Positions 29,301 through 41,399 of a DNA stretch of 64,000 nt are shown here, in pieces. This DNA is from Dysidea avara (taxonomy: Eukaryota; Porifera; Demospongiae; Dictyoceratida; Dysideidae). The position numbers and the translations under genes were made by a program. The notes under the pieces were generated by a model, which did not search any database, was not told the DNA's origin, and saw only the letters and a program-made list of their open reading frames with translations. Each line of letters begins with the position of its first letter. Positions within the stretch are counted from its first letter, which is position 1. The stretch lies in assembly GCF_963678975.1 (NCBI RefSeq), contig NC_089281.1, forward strand, positions 27,136,765 to 27,200,764, given 5' to 3'.

Positions 29301-32300
29301 GTCCCAGCCCTAGTAACTATGGCAGTGTGGTGAGACTAAAGGTTGGCAGATTGGCATGTCAAGTAGTTTGGTGACCAAACTATATTTTTGAACGATATAC
29401 ATACGGCAACTGATTAGCCAATGAAATTCTGTCAAACGAGTTTCTTTTGATTTGCCAAACTTCAATTGCTCCAAGAAATTTTCGTTATATATGTGACTGG
29501 ACGTCTTTAGATATAAAATCTTTAAACAGCTTGTAGGATCAGGTGTCCACAGACCTTCCACTTGAGCTGTAAAGCCTTTAAAATATTTTCTGTCACTTGT
29601 TGGAAGCCATGATTAATACTTGAGAACGTAAATTGATGCTAATGGAGTTTGGTCATACATCACAACTCTTGTACTTGTGATGTAGTGGTATGTGTGTACT
29701 ACCTGGTGACTGAATCATACTTTGACTGGATTTGTCAAAATCTTAGAACTTGTATGTATCCTGTTGGTTAGCTAATGGAAACATGCAAGTATTCTGGGAA
29801 CCAAATTACATGGATATAGCAGTTTCATGCATTGCAATATACTTGGTATTGATATTGAGTTGTTGAATAGGCCTTTTTGTTTATTATGGCAGTGGAAACT
29901 ATGGAATATTGTGTGATGACATAATTAGTTGTGAAGTGGCTTTCAGAGTGTGATGTTGCTTTCAATGACTATTAAATTACCATTGATACTGGCAGTGTTT
30001 ATGTCAGTACAACTGCCATATATATTGCTAATAATTTCATATGAATAGGTAAGCATTGGTGAGTGGCGGATTGTTGCTATTTCACAAGTAGTTAGTGAGA
30101 CTATCAAGTTTAAGCCATCTCAACTTTGTTGCCATGCTAGACGAATGCCAATCCTGTATCTTTCAAGACTGAATGAAAGGAGAGTACTGTATACAGATAG
30201 CCCAGTGATGTAGCCTAGATCACCAGTATGGCAATCACGAGCTGTCCAAGGGCTATATGTGACCATCTCAGCAAAAACCCATCTAGTTTGCACAACTTCC
30301 GAATTTCTTTTTATTCTCTCAGCATTATCTGCATAGTCCAAGGAATGGTTCACCAAAATTTTGGTCGATTATGGTTAGTAGTTTTGTAATTACAGTGCTA
30401 GAAAGTAGGAACAGCATGGAAATCGATTTGTACAGTGACCATACTAAAAATAAACTACAGGTGCTTACATTAGCAGCCATAAATTTTGTTTGGATTTGTC
30501 TAAAAAGTTGGAATTTGGTTTACAGTGTTCACCATGAATTGGCAGATCAGCAAAGGTATAGTTTTAGCCCTGCAGTCCCTTGTGCATAGTCGTATGAAGG
30601 CAGTTTTATCGAAGATTTTGTTTATGTCTACCGCATCGTAAACAAACGCACGTAACATGCAAACCATTTGAGCTACAGAAATGAAACAAAGATTTTCGAA
30701 CTCCTAATGAGTAGGCGAATAAGATGGTATATAGGTTTAATTGATTCAGCACTTCCTTTCCTGAGTTATGGCTCGATTAAAACTTGCATAAAATGTTCTT
30801 TGTAAGACGCATAATGTCACCAATTCTTTTAAATTTCGTTTTTCTCAATATGAATGCTTGTGCGAACTAGACGGGTTTTCGCTGAGATGGTCACGTATAG
30901 CGTCAAATAGATTCCTAGTAGCATCACTGCCAGCTAGTATTAGTCTCTATCATATGCTGACTCCTCACTGCCATCACAGTTTGGGAATAGTGTAGTTGTC
31001 AAATGGCACCTTTATCATTGCTCCTGGTATTCCATTTACTGTAAGAAGTACTATTTTCTGTTGTCACATGGTCACATGGATTGGAATGGCTACTAGTGGC
31101 AAGAATGGTGAACTATTATTGTTAGCACTAAATATCACCAGCAGTTTTGTACTAGACAATGAGATTCAGTACTTTAATACAACTTCTATAACTCATCGTT
31201 GAAATGCAATGAGACAAAGCTTTTCCTAAGAGGAAGATTACATCTAACATCTAAAGAAACTTGGGATGCATGTGTGGTAGTACAAAGAAGTGTCACTTTT
31301 TGGAATAAATATTTTTTGTACAGGAGTCAGTGGAGAGCATGACTTGTGGTTAGCGAAAGCAATATTCCTAAGTAAAGAAAGTAATTAATGCTAATGACAT
31401 ATTTTGGCTAGTTAAGGCCATGATTTGGACTGTTGGTCATGTACATGCAAAAGATTTTCCCAAAACACTGCAAGTAAATTACATGTGAAATACCTGACTC
31501 AACAGCAAAAGCTAGTGAGAAGCACCAATATTTAAAATCACATCCTTGTTGGCTTGATATCAAAATATTCTAATAAAGCAGTCACCTAATACAACAGCCG
31601 TATACAGTATTCTAATATAATAGTCACACTTACAATATACCCCCAATAAGTAACACTGTACATTTCGCTTTTTGTGTAATAAGTATAGAGTAGATTGAAT
31701 AAAATATATACCAACTTGATAAGCATGAGGGAACGTAAAAGTCCTCCATTTAGTTCAAACACTTACCTCCCTTCAGTGATGTAACTACAAATAGTGCCCC
31801 ATCTTCATCTTGAATATTACTATTCAAAGACTGGCAAAGAAAGCATGGGACAAGTAGTTGTGGGAAAACCTAGGAAAACTGATAATGACCTTCATTGAGT
31901 ATATTAGAGTACCTGGCTACACGTAGTGGCCACCAAAAAGCGCTTTCAATGGTGCCATGGAACTCCTTTTATCCAAGGCCAATTTTTTTTAAGTTGTTAG
32001 GTAAGCTAACAGTAGCCAATCTTCTGACAATATGTAGGCAATGTGTAGCTATTACAATTGGAGCTGCTACAATGTCTGCTACAACTGGCATTCAGGGTGT
32101 TACTATTCAAGTTGTATAACTTTGCAGCTCTATAGCTGTTCGTATTTAAATCACATTCTGCTTATCTTAAAGCTTCTACAGGTAGCTATCACACTTTTGG
32201 CAGGGGTGGATTTGTGGGGGGGGGACATCTTTCCAAGGCATTATCAGTGGATTTATGCTAAAGGTTATGCAACAAGGACCCAGATCAGCATTGGAGGTGT

Positions 32301-35300
32301 ACAAGATCAAGATACTCTAATAGAACAGTCACCTAACTACTCTAATAGAACATTCAGTGTTAGGATAGAAGTATGGAATTTTTCCAAATCTGCCTGTGCC
32401 TATACCTACAATGAAGTGCATTGGTCTGTTTATAAGGTTTGATTCATCTATTTGTGTAGTTATTACCGGTACAGGTATACTTAATTCAGGTACACAATTT
32501 CCATTGAAAATGCTCTCAGATTCAATCTAGCATCATTCAAATTTCAAAATTTTCCAGTTTCAACATTATTATTCTATCATGCATGCAACTGTGAGAGGGT
32601 GCATCATGTGCTTGGTTGTCTGAACCTACCCAAACCTTTCCATTAGCAAATGTTGCGGAGAGCCACACCTATAATCTAAAGGCAATATATAAAATATTTA
32701 CAGACAGAAATATGCATTTTATGCGGAAATGTCTCCAAATTGCAGTATTTTAGTGTCTGACCCCCCTTCGCACACCTCCACCCAAGAGATTATTACCTTG
32801 AGTTACCCCCCACACACACATTTTATAAATCCTTCCCCGTCATGGCAAAATGAGATCAAATGTTATTGGAAAATACAGTATATGGCATCACCTATTTGGA
32901 CAAGGATTCCCTGCCTACCTTCATATCTCCTTACATTTCCAAGGGCAGAATGATAGGGTGGTGGGCTTTCCTCTCTTTATACACCCTCTAAGAACCTGCT
33001 GGTGGCAGGGCATTTTGTCAATAGCGGGATCACTGTCCTGATGTGCTATCTGAAGTCATCCCTTGTATCTCATTGTAGTGTGTACCAGACCCTGTACATG
33101 TTGACCTAGACACACTGAAGTAGCACAGAATCTTCCTTGAAGTGGGTAGGATATTCAGAACTTCATGTAGCTACGTTCTGCTGTTCAATGTAGTTTGTGC
33201 TGTAAAATATTTATGTACAATTTAATCCAGCTTCTACTAGTGTTCTTGGACGGAAGAGACAAGTAATCACTGACAAGAGACATGTCACAGGGGATGCCCC
33301 TTTAGTTCAACCCAAACACTGGGGCATTCTGAAGAGCCACATTGTACCAGTGGTAACTAATCTTCAGAGCTGGGTAACACAGTTCTAAATTTTATTATGT
33401 AATTACCCCTTAGAATTCTGCAGCTACAGTAGCTACCCATCTTCCAATCAACCACTTAACGATTTTTTTCATACTGTTTTTCACACAGCTGCCACTGTCT
33501 CTAGCAGAACTTCCATTCCACCCAGTTTAGACTGAGGGGCCCACCAGTGATGGTGCATTACTAATGATGGTGCATTAGTGTCACCTTCCCTAATGAAGGC
33601 CCACATGGCAGTTGCAGCTGTGCTGCTTGTGAACAAATAACTGTTCAACCACTCCAGTTGCATCCAAAGGTAGTTACCACCAGTTTGCATCTTCTTCCCT
33701 GCGACTAGGAGAGGGTAGACTGAAACCAGTTGGATTGTGAATATACTCCACAACTACATGACCCATAAAATATATGAGTACATCTTGAAATGCAAACTAA
33801 TTTTCCGTAACAGCAAGATTCCATTCTACCACAAACTCACTTTTCTTTGGCAGGCATAGCTGTGAGAAGACAGTATCTACCTCTAACCCCAAGAATGTCA
33901 AATGGTTGCTGGACCTTTAAATTTAGAACCATCAAAAAGATATTTGTGTTTTGTGATACTGCAACCTGTTGATTTGTTGCTATCAGATAAGCTAGCTATG
34001 GCTTGAAAAGCTGCCAATCTTAATTTTGTGACCGGATCTGCAAAAACCCGACACAATCATGCATTTTTCAAATTCCTGTTTATTACAATTTATAAGTGTA
34101 TCCTCTGACAAAGTTTCAGCTTCATATGCCAATAACTTTTGGAGTTACAGTCCTACAAGTAACAACAACAGAAAATTTGATTTGTATAGCAAGTATTGGG
34201 AAAGTAAACTACAGGCACCTACTAAAACAGTTGTAACTTACGAACAGAATGATGTACTGAGTTGAAATTTACACCATCGTGTTCGCCATGAATAGGGAAT
34301 TGATTACTGGGTATGTTTTTCTATTTATCACATTTCTTCATTGCATACAAAAGTGAAATTTGTGAAGAAAGATTGATTGTGTATGATCACTTTGGTGTGA
34401 CAAAAACAAACGCCCACAATTTTTTTGTCCTTGGGTCTACTGCAACAAAACGAAGATTTTCTAACTCTTCTTGAGTAGGCGAATAAGATGATATCCAGGT
34501 TTTTATTGTTAGTCCTTCACTAAGAAAGACTTTTTTTTAAATTTCAGAATTTTTTCAATAATACGCAAATATTTCACCCATTGTATTCAATGCTTTATAC
34601 TGTAAAGTTAGGCTTGCACGATTGTGTCGAGTTTTTGCAGATCTGGTTACTTATAATAGAATAATAGAAATGGACTGTCTGTATGTATATGCCTGAGTGG
34701 AGGATAGAAACAGAGAACTTTATTTGGAATTCTGGGATGACATGTTCTTTCAATTGACACCTCCTTACTGAGATACTCTGGAATGTTGTCATATTGGTTG
34801 GATGTAGCTGGTAGGAGCTGGTGCCTCATACACTGCTTTATTTATGCTGGCTTGTCACCAACTGGTGATTGAGCTTATTAATAAAGGCCTTTGTTGTGGG
34901 AGAATCATCTAGGTATATTAAATTGTCATATTCATATCCCCATTTCTTGACATTCCTTGCAGCCACCCATTCACAGAAGTGTTGTACCTGAACCATATAT
35001 AGCCTTTTCACATGGATAGCAGCCCAATACCACTTATTCTTGTGATGTGGCTTCTAGCACTACTAGATACTTACTGTAGAACATGTGTTATGATAATGGT
35101 GGGGGCCAGGGTCACCACAGAAGAACATTCTTGCACTTTTGATTATCCATAACGACTTTTGACAAATACTGTAACTGCTGAATCATCTTGGTTGGGAATG
35201 GGAGGATCGTTTTTGTTACTACTACTAATAGTGGGAGATGGTCTGAGAATGATCCCAGTGAATGTGCTGGGAGGGGGAGGCACCATGAGGACTGTGAATG

Positions 35301-38300
35301 CAACAGCTGAGTTTCAATCGGCTTGTCACTTCTAATAGTGCAGGCTATCCTGCTATCCGTACAGGAGTGTCCAACTAGATATTTGTCATACAACAGGGCT
35401 CAACCCAGAATATAAACCTAGAGGGGGCGAAGTAAGTCACTTCGGATTCTAGGGGGGTCTGGGGGCATGCTCCCCCAGGAAAATTTTGAAAATTTAGGTG
35501 TAAATATACTCAATTTTGGTGAAATTTTACTGTGATGCCATTGAATATTGACCATTGGATTAAACAACTTTGGGATCAATTAAACCTTTCCATTTCTCAA
35601 GGCTTTAGGTATAAACCTAGGGGGGGCAATAGCTAACCCAGAGGGGGCCTGTGCCCCCCCCCGCCCCCCCCTAGATTAACCCCTGTACAACATATTAAAG
35701 AGGAGCTTGGTAGCTGCTGTTCCTCTGCAACTGGATCCATGGTGACCAATAGCTACTCTGGTCACTGACAAAGTTAACAATAGTCTTGAAATTGTAAAAC
35801 TCCCCTACACCTCTAGAACAATTTAATTATTTGTACTTATCCTTGTATATTTGTTTATCACTGAGTATGATACATACCACAGATTTTTTGTATAAAATTT
35901 GTGCTTAGGAAGTATATTCATAATATTGATGTAATTACCAGCACTTTAAAATATTTCTTAATCTAAACACACCTAATATTACCACATGTGATGAGTTAGA
36001 TGTGATAGTGTATCGATGGCTGTGATATGTACAATAAGACCCTTCACTTAGTGGCCATACACCTTAACCACCTCATTGTAGTGGCCATCCCAATCATAAT
36101 AATAATGTCTATGTACTTCATGACCTCATAGTGAGGCCATGTTTTTTGGTGGTCACTGATGAAGTTTCATTGTACGCTCTAGTGCTCTTGTTAAACCAAG
36201 TGGCATTCATGCGTAGCTCGTACACAGCCTCAGACAACCACACTGGGGACGTTTGTAATAATGTAAACATTTACATGTACTCATGCAAAGCTCAATATGT
36301 AGCTCATATATTAGCTCTTCCTGCAGTGGTAGTACTTGTTAATAGCTATATAATTGACTGTACATGAGTGACCCAGTTATCAATAAAGAATTAAAGTAGA
36401 AGTAACTACTGCACTAGACAAATCAAGCTACAATCAGGATGTAGCTAGCTAGTGGAAATAGCTAAATGAATTATTTACATTAATTTAACAAATTATTTAG
36501 CGGTATGCATTAAGGGTTACTTCTATTACAGTGATCCTTTTGTATGGAGTTCTTATGGTTATAGAATTTGAATAAGGTCTGCCTGGCTGCATTATTAGAG
36601 TAATTTCCATGTGAGCTAAACGCTAGCAGTAAAACTGTTATCAAATTTTCATTGTACTCTGACTTCAGTGTCTACAATGAAGCTTACTGTAAAGTTTGAC
36701 AGGTTTGTGTACATAACACAAGGAGATCATAAACACTGAGACTCATGCCTTCAGCACTTGTATGCTCAAGAGATGTATTTGTGTGGTAGGAGTCTCACGT
36801 TGTTAATGCCTTATCTTGAAAAGTACATTAACCATATTTCTGATGAGATTGTTAGCATGAAGTTTGAAATCAAATGTGTCCTGTAAAATGCTGTGAAAAT
36901 TTAATGATCAATAGTTTTTGCATTGCCAGACTACTGCTTTTCTTTTGTGTGGTTCCCATTGGAAAAGCACACAATGTGATGTGTTAACATGAGACTATAT
37001 GAGCTGAGCACACAATGATGGATCAGAATTCAATTTTAAGGCTCTAGATATTCAGTGTTTCAATTTGGTGTGGTGGTTATAGACTCAGTCTCACCTGTCT
37101 GACCTGGTTACCTATTAGAATTACAAAGAAAACATACACATCGACTGCTTCACACAAAAATTAGGACCACACATAGGTAACCAGCTATATGGTATAGAAG
37201 TGTGGGCTTTTGTAGAAATGTGGTAACTTTTGTTTGCCTTTTTGCATACTGACTTCCCATTTGTTTCAGTTTGATTAACTTCTTTTACACAGTCAGTAGG
37301 AAATGATTCAGTAAGAAATGATTCACTCTTAGTGCTAACCAACGATGTTTATTGAGCTATTTGTAGAACAGGGTTGAAATAAACATCAGGATTTGGAGAA
37401 TATCTGTCATAAAGTTTCTAAACATTAATCACTATGGTATATTTTTCTGCATGTCAACCATATCCACCTCGCTAAAATGTTACAGACTGTCTAGTGTGTG
37501 CATGCATGTACGTGTGTGTAGCGTGTGTTTGTGTGTGGTGTTAAGTGATCTTAAATTCTATAAAGGAGTTACATCATTTGTAATTTGAAACTTTACACTG
37601 ATACATGTGTTTCTGTTTCCTTAATACCAAACAATAATAGTTTGTGTTTTTATATTGCTTGCTTAGTCTAAATGAAGTAAAAAGATTGTATGGCTCTTAC
37701 AAATAAAAAAAGACATTGAGTACTGAAACTGACTACATGTAGATTTATAGGTCAATGTTTCAGCTTTAGGCAATGAAACGATGTGTAGTTGAATTGTTTT
37801 TAACATTATTCTGTTTGTGCGTGCGTGCGTGCGTGCGTGCATCTAGTGAGGTTGATGATTTTTTTTTTTTTTGTGAGATTCATGTTATCTGTTTACTACT
37901 GTTCCCTGCTCTAATAAGACATTTATTATTCATAGGTTTCCAAACTAGAGACACAAGTACACACATTAGAGGATGATAAGGAAGAGCTGGTAGCTGAGGT
38001 GAGTCTGGAGATCTATGGTATGTGTTGACTGTGCTATATATGTGCATTGAGCTTCTGTATAATGGACTTGAAGTAGAGAGGATTTTCCTCTTCAGAGGAA
38101 AAGCACATGTAGACAGATCTATTAGAACTGAAACCTTGTGAGCTTTCTTGGGTTATTATTTTAGAGGGTCCTTTTAGAGGGACATCTTGTGATGTTGTGT
38201 ATTTCCTAGAAAACTTTCGTCACAACTCAGTGCAGTAAGCTGACGGCAGAACTTGAGTGTATTAATAGTGCGAAACAAAGTGTGGTAGAGTCATCTGATG

Positions 38301-38920
38301 TTGCTGGAAAATTATTAGCAGAGAACAGGTCAGCCTTTGAACTCTTGACTCCATCATGAGCCATCTTACATCATCAGACAGTTGAAAATACAACTAACTG
38401 ATGCAGAATTGGAAAGGGATAAAGCATTGTCGAAAATTGAGCGATACAAAGTAAGCAAACCTGTTTAACAAGTGACATTAATGTCCTTTATCTAGAGAGC
38501 TGTAGAGAGAAGAAAACAGCAAGAATCACAAGGGGTTCAGTTTAAGATGCTTGACAAAAAAGGAGAGACACTTCACAGAGTACAAGAATTGGAATCACTA
38601 GCAAATGCTCTCAGTGAAACTGTCAAAGAGAAGAACATTGCCTTGGATCTTCAGCGGAAGGCAAACAGGTGTCAAAAATATTTGAAATAGTACAATAATT
38701 ACAAGTGTATTTCTCTTGTAGGGCTTTGGCTGGAAAGATCAGTGAATTAGAACACAAAATTTATTTGATGGAATTAGTTCACGTTACCGACTCCATTAAG
38801 AAAGACTGTCACACCAAAGACATTACTGCCAGTGAAGCCCTGCCAATTGATAGGGAGGCAGATCAAGTTCTTGATAACTTACAAGTACTCAACCACAACG
38901 ATACCACTGAAGTAGTTTAG
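26309..38920 (+). CDS. CCDC149: CCDC149-like coiled-coil protein
   Basis: Ten exons: 26309-26335 (start exon, least certain), 26740-26856, 26959-27009, 27059-27130, 27193-27312, 37936-37998, 38210-38328, 38378-38450, 38496-38668, 38722-38920. They join in frame to 337 residues, stop TAG 38918. Nearly the whole protein is coiled coil. Recognisable CCDC149 stretches are VCKRKLQSKEEALRILKSEL near the N-terminus, LLAENRQLKIQL followed by IERYKRAVERRK, and LESLANALSETVKEKNIAL with KISELEHKI near the C-terminus; the C-terminal tail is short and acidic. The start exon gives MDQEALATE and uses a weak donor (GTTCGT); exon 2 itself has no in-frame ATG before its end and is preceded by an in-frame TAG, so an upstream start exon is required. 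CCDC149 has no established biochemical role. Intron 5 is 10.6 kb and carries many repeats; intron 3 is only 49 nt. Confidence 0.82.
26484..26626. mobile_element. Mutator-like (MULE) MITE, 143 bp
   Basis: Starts TAGTCTCGCGTAGCCAGACC and ends with the reverse complement; the arms are about 60 bp and run into CCCACCC-rich centres. The 9 bases CTATTTCCC flank both sides (26475-26483 and 26627-26635), an exact target duplication. It sits in intron 1 of the CCDC149-like gene, about 110 bp before exon 2. Confidence 0.9.
28768..29312. mobile_element. hAT-type non-autonomous element, 545 bp
   Basis: Ends TAGGGCTGGG and CCCAGCCCTA, followed inward by GAATATT and CTTTGAACG / CCTTTGAACC-like sequence. 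The flanks ACAACTAT and GTAACTAT agree at the last six of eight bases, consistent with the 8-bp duplication of hAT transposons. It lies in intron 5 of the CCDC149-like gene. No ORF. Confidence 0.7.
30259..30894. mobile_element. Non-autonomous element with GTGACC termini, 636 bp
   Basis: Left terminus GTGACCATCTCAGCAAAAAC, right terminus GTTTTCGCTGAGATGGTCAC, with complementarity over about 37 bp. Internal pieces (AAACTACAGGTGCTTAC, GAGTAGGCGAATAAGAT) match 34028-34650. TATA lies one base outside each end and may be the target duplication. No protein-coding capacity seen. Confidence 0.78.
32216..32331. repeat. Poly-G tract and a copy of the dispersed 20-bp motif
   Basis: A run of ten or more G is at about 32215-32224. 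ATACTCTAATAGAACAGTCA is at 32312-32331 and is followed at 32339 by a second partial copy (ACTCTAATAGAACATTCA). Both lie in intron 5 of the CCDC149-like gene. Confidence 0.7.
34028..34650. mobile_element. Non-autonomous element with GTGACC termini, 623 bp
   Basis: Left terminus GTGACCGGATCTGCAAAAAC then CCGACACAATCATGC; right terminus reads the complement (GCACGATTGTGTCGAG, TTTTTGCAGATCTGGTTAC). The whole length is similar to 62992-63591 and, more distantly, to 30259-30894. No ORF. Confidence 0.85.
35394..35690. repeat. G/C-tract-rich dispersed repeat
   Basis: Starts near GGGCTCAACCCAGAATATAA and contains CTAGGGGGGTCTGGGGGCAT, GCTCCCCCAGGAAAATTTTG and, near the end, a 9-C and a 7-C run followed by CTAGATTAACCCCTG. 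The outer parts (CTCAACCCAGA / TTAACCCCTG and the CCTAGAGGGGG boxes) look like an inverted pair. It resembles a class of repeats with TCTGGGGGCATGCTCCCCCAG known from many invertebrate genomes; I do not assign a name. Confidence 0.5.
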
Positions 38921-39653
38921 TTGTTCTGTGTACAATCCCAACATACCACAATACATGACTTCTTTGGCTGTATTTCTAACTTGTTTATTCACACTGTAAT
39001 TGAATTCATTGATGATTCTGTGACAGTTATTTCAAATATTATATTTGACACTTTATTACTATGGGTTGTCACCTTCTTTATCGCCTCGCGGTTGGAAATT
39101 GTGTAAATTGTCACCCACAAATGTTTCGTGCAATCAAAAGTGACTGTACAACTACACTCAGATCACGTGTACTTAATGTTTACAAGGAAGTGGGCGGACC
39201 TTAGGTAGGAGGGTAGCGATTACGTCGAATTAGCGTACCTCAGCACTTTAGTATCACTTATAGTCAAGCGATCTGTGTGGTGCATAAGAATACTACGAAG
39301 AGACATTGTGAACACAGGACAGCAAAGATTGACCGACCGTACGTTGACACGTGGTCTAACCCACCACCTAGCCCGCTAAAACATTTTGCCGCTTAGACAA
39401 GTTCCCGCCAGAGCAAGTAAACTTATCTTTAGTTTGTGCAAATGCTTTGGAGTATTATTTTAAGTGTTGTTGCTTGTAAGTTGAGTTTTCCATATAAATG
39501 CATTCGTCATATTGTTTACAGCCACGTGGTTAGAGTCTCGTGCCTTCCGAATTTAGCGATAGTTGCGAATTGTTGGTGTTGTTATGTGGATCGTATCTCT
39601 ACCCAGATTGAACACAAGAAGGAGATAGCGCTCTGAAGAGGGTATTGCTGAAG
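38921..39653 (+). promoter_or_regulatory. Upstream region of the MXD gene with three E-boxes
   Basis: CACGTG occurs at 39164-39169, 39348-39353 and 39523-39528. CACGTG is the canonical site for Myc/Max and Mxd/Max dimers. The first 100-200 bp must also hold the 3' untranslated region of the CCDC149-like gene. No TATA box was assigned. Confidence 0.6.
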
Positions 39654-40908
39654 ATGGAGACAGATGGTTTAGTGGCGCAAGTTGTTTCTCAAGCGACCGA
39701 AGAACCTGACATGATTGCTGTTGACAATACCCATGAAGCGATGAGCACTAGTGTAGAGGCACTACTTAAAGCGGCACAGTTTCTCGAAGAAAACTCTTGT
39801 AAGTTGTTTGGTGTAATTTATTATGTGTCTGTGCCACCATGTCGTGAACACGCTATTTCTCTTAGGATAAAGTGTTATTATCTCGTAATTTCTTACAGTC
39901 AGAGACAGAACCCCGAGAAGACGTAACCGTTACAAGAGACCAGCTAACTACAGGTAATAAGCTTGGGGGGCAGATATCAAGTGTTGTATACACGTATTTA
40001 TGTCACCTTGTACTAACATCAGCTGTTAAAATTGTTACATGGAAACTGTACTGTGTATGGCTTCATACTAATAGGACACTATTGTCTATTCAGTGAAGCA
40101 TTAATTATTCTCATAAAATGTTTCTGACATAAAAACAAAGTCCTGCTTCACTCGTTGGGCAGACTTTTTCTTGCCTGCTGCTTAAGTAAACTTTTTGGTC
40201 TGATGGTCTACATAATTTTGGTTGATGTGCGGTTTGTGTGTGTGTCCCATTAAATTCCCCTTTTTGTTTTCTTACCATAGTCGCTTAACCCACAACTTGC
40301 TGGAGAAACACAGGTGAGGAAATGCTGTGCGGTTAGAATATTGCATCATCAGATATTTGTTCCCAGGAGAGCCCAGTTACGGGACTGCCTGGAGATTCTC
40401 CGGTCACAGGTACCATTCACTGACAAGCTAACAACACTCTCATTGCTGCAGAGTGCTAGAAAATACATTGAAGTAAGTGATGCATGTGTGTGCAATAATA
40501 CTTTTATCAACCACCTCCATCCTCTGGGCGGAGACCCATTAACTAGTAATGACTTGGGCGACCCTTAACAGATGCTGCGTGACTGGGCTTGAATTTACTT
40601 GTAACAAGGAAGTTTACATAACTCTGTATTACCCGTAGATTCTCCGTACCCAAGAACATGAACAAGTTACTAAAAAAACTGAATTAAGGCTGCAAAATGA
40701 ACGCTTGGCTAAACAGCTAATGGAACTTGGTGCTCAACCAATGTTGATTCAACCTCAAGCTAAAAAACATCGTGAAGAAGAAGTGATTGTTGATGTTGAT
40801 GAGTCAGATTCAGAGAGTGCTTCTGGCACAAGCGATGGCGGCACTTCACACACAACTACTAAAACAGTCAGTGCTGACAAACCTTCCGCGGCAGCTGCAG
40901 CCAACTGA
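39654..40908 (+). CDS. MXD: MXD/MAD-family bHLH-zipper repressor
   Basis: Five exons: 39654-39798, 39899-39953, 40281-40313, 40367-40472, 40639-40908; intron phases 1,2,2,0; 202 residues. Residues about 31-47 (STSVEALLKAAQFLEEN) form a Sin3-interaction helix like that at the N-terminus of vertebrate MAD proteins. A basic stretch (RDRTPRRRNRYKRP) leads into the bHLH (SRLTHNLLEKHRRAQLRDCL, then PFTDKLTTLSLLQSARKYIE), followed by a leucine zipper (about 115-150). The tail is acidic and ends in serine, threonine and alanine. By family knowledge it should pair with Max, bind CACGTG and recruit Sin3/HDAC to repress Myc targets. The basic region keeps H, E and R positions for E-box contact (H-N-L-L-E-K-H-R-R). 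MXD is favoured over MNT by the small size; the member cannot be fixed. Confidence 0.9.
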
Positions 40909-41399
40909 ATCACCAAGTGTGTCAAAGATCAACCAGAGTAACAGAGTTGCCTTTATACTGTTTTAGAGTTTTAACAGCAACTGTACATAGATTATACTGG
41001 ACTATTGATACACCACATACAATGCCAAATATTTCTACTGGATTGTTCACTGTGTGGCTTGACTGTGTGTGTTTGCGTGTGTCTGTGTTTTAAATGTTTG
41101 TAGATTAATAACACATATGAGGTGTTTTAAAACAATAATTTCTTTTTAAAAATGTCACAAGTCGTTTGCGGTTTGTTTATACGGAGGAAGTGTCTGGATA
41201 GTATACGGCGTTGGAGTTGTCTTGAAAATGGCGAGATCAAGGGCGCTAGTCGTCCGTAGCGTTTAGCTCGTGTGAGTAAGTGAGGTGTTACTGTATAGAC
41301 TAGTCAATAGCTACTGCGATAAACTTTGAATTAGAGGAGACGACGGTGTGATTATCGACACGGAATCGTTGACTCGCTCGTGTTGTCCGCCCATGCAAC
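40909..41399 (+). promoter_or_regulatory. MXD 3' end and DOCK promoter/5' UTR
   Basis: The 3' untranslated region of MXD probably ends near 41100-41150 (T- and A-rich). A G+C-richer stretch (about 41190-41399) directly before the DOCK start codon likely holds its promoter and leader. No specific element can be defended. Confidence 0.5.

Noticed and set aside
33481-33753. 90-codon minus-strand frame (MWSIFTIQLVSVYPLLVAGK)
   Set aside because: No recognisable family, no neighbours with coding signal, lies in a repeat-rich intron; chance frame is most likely.
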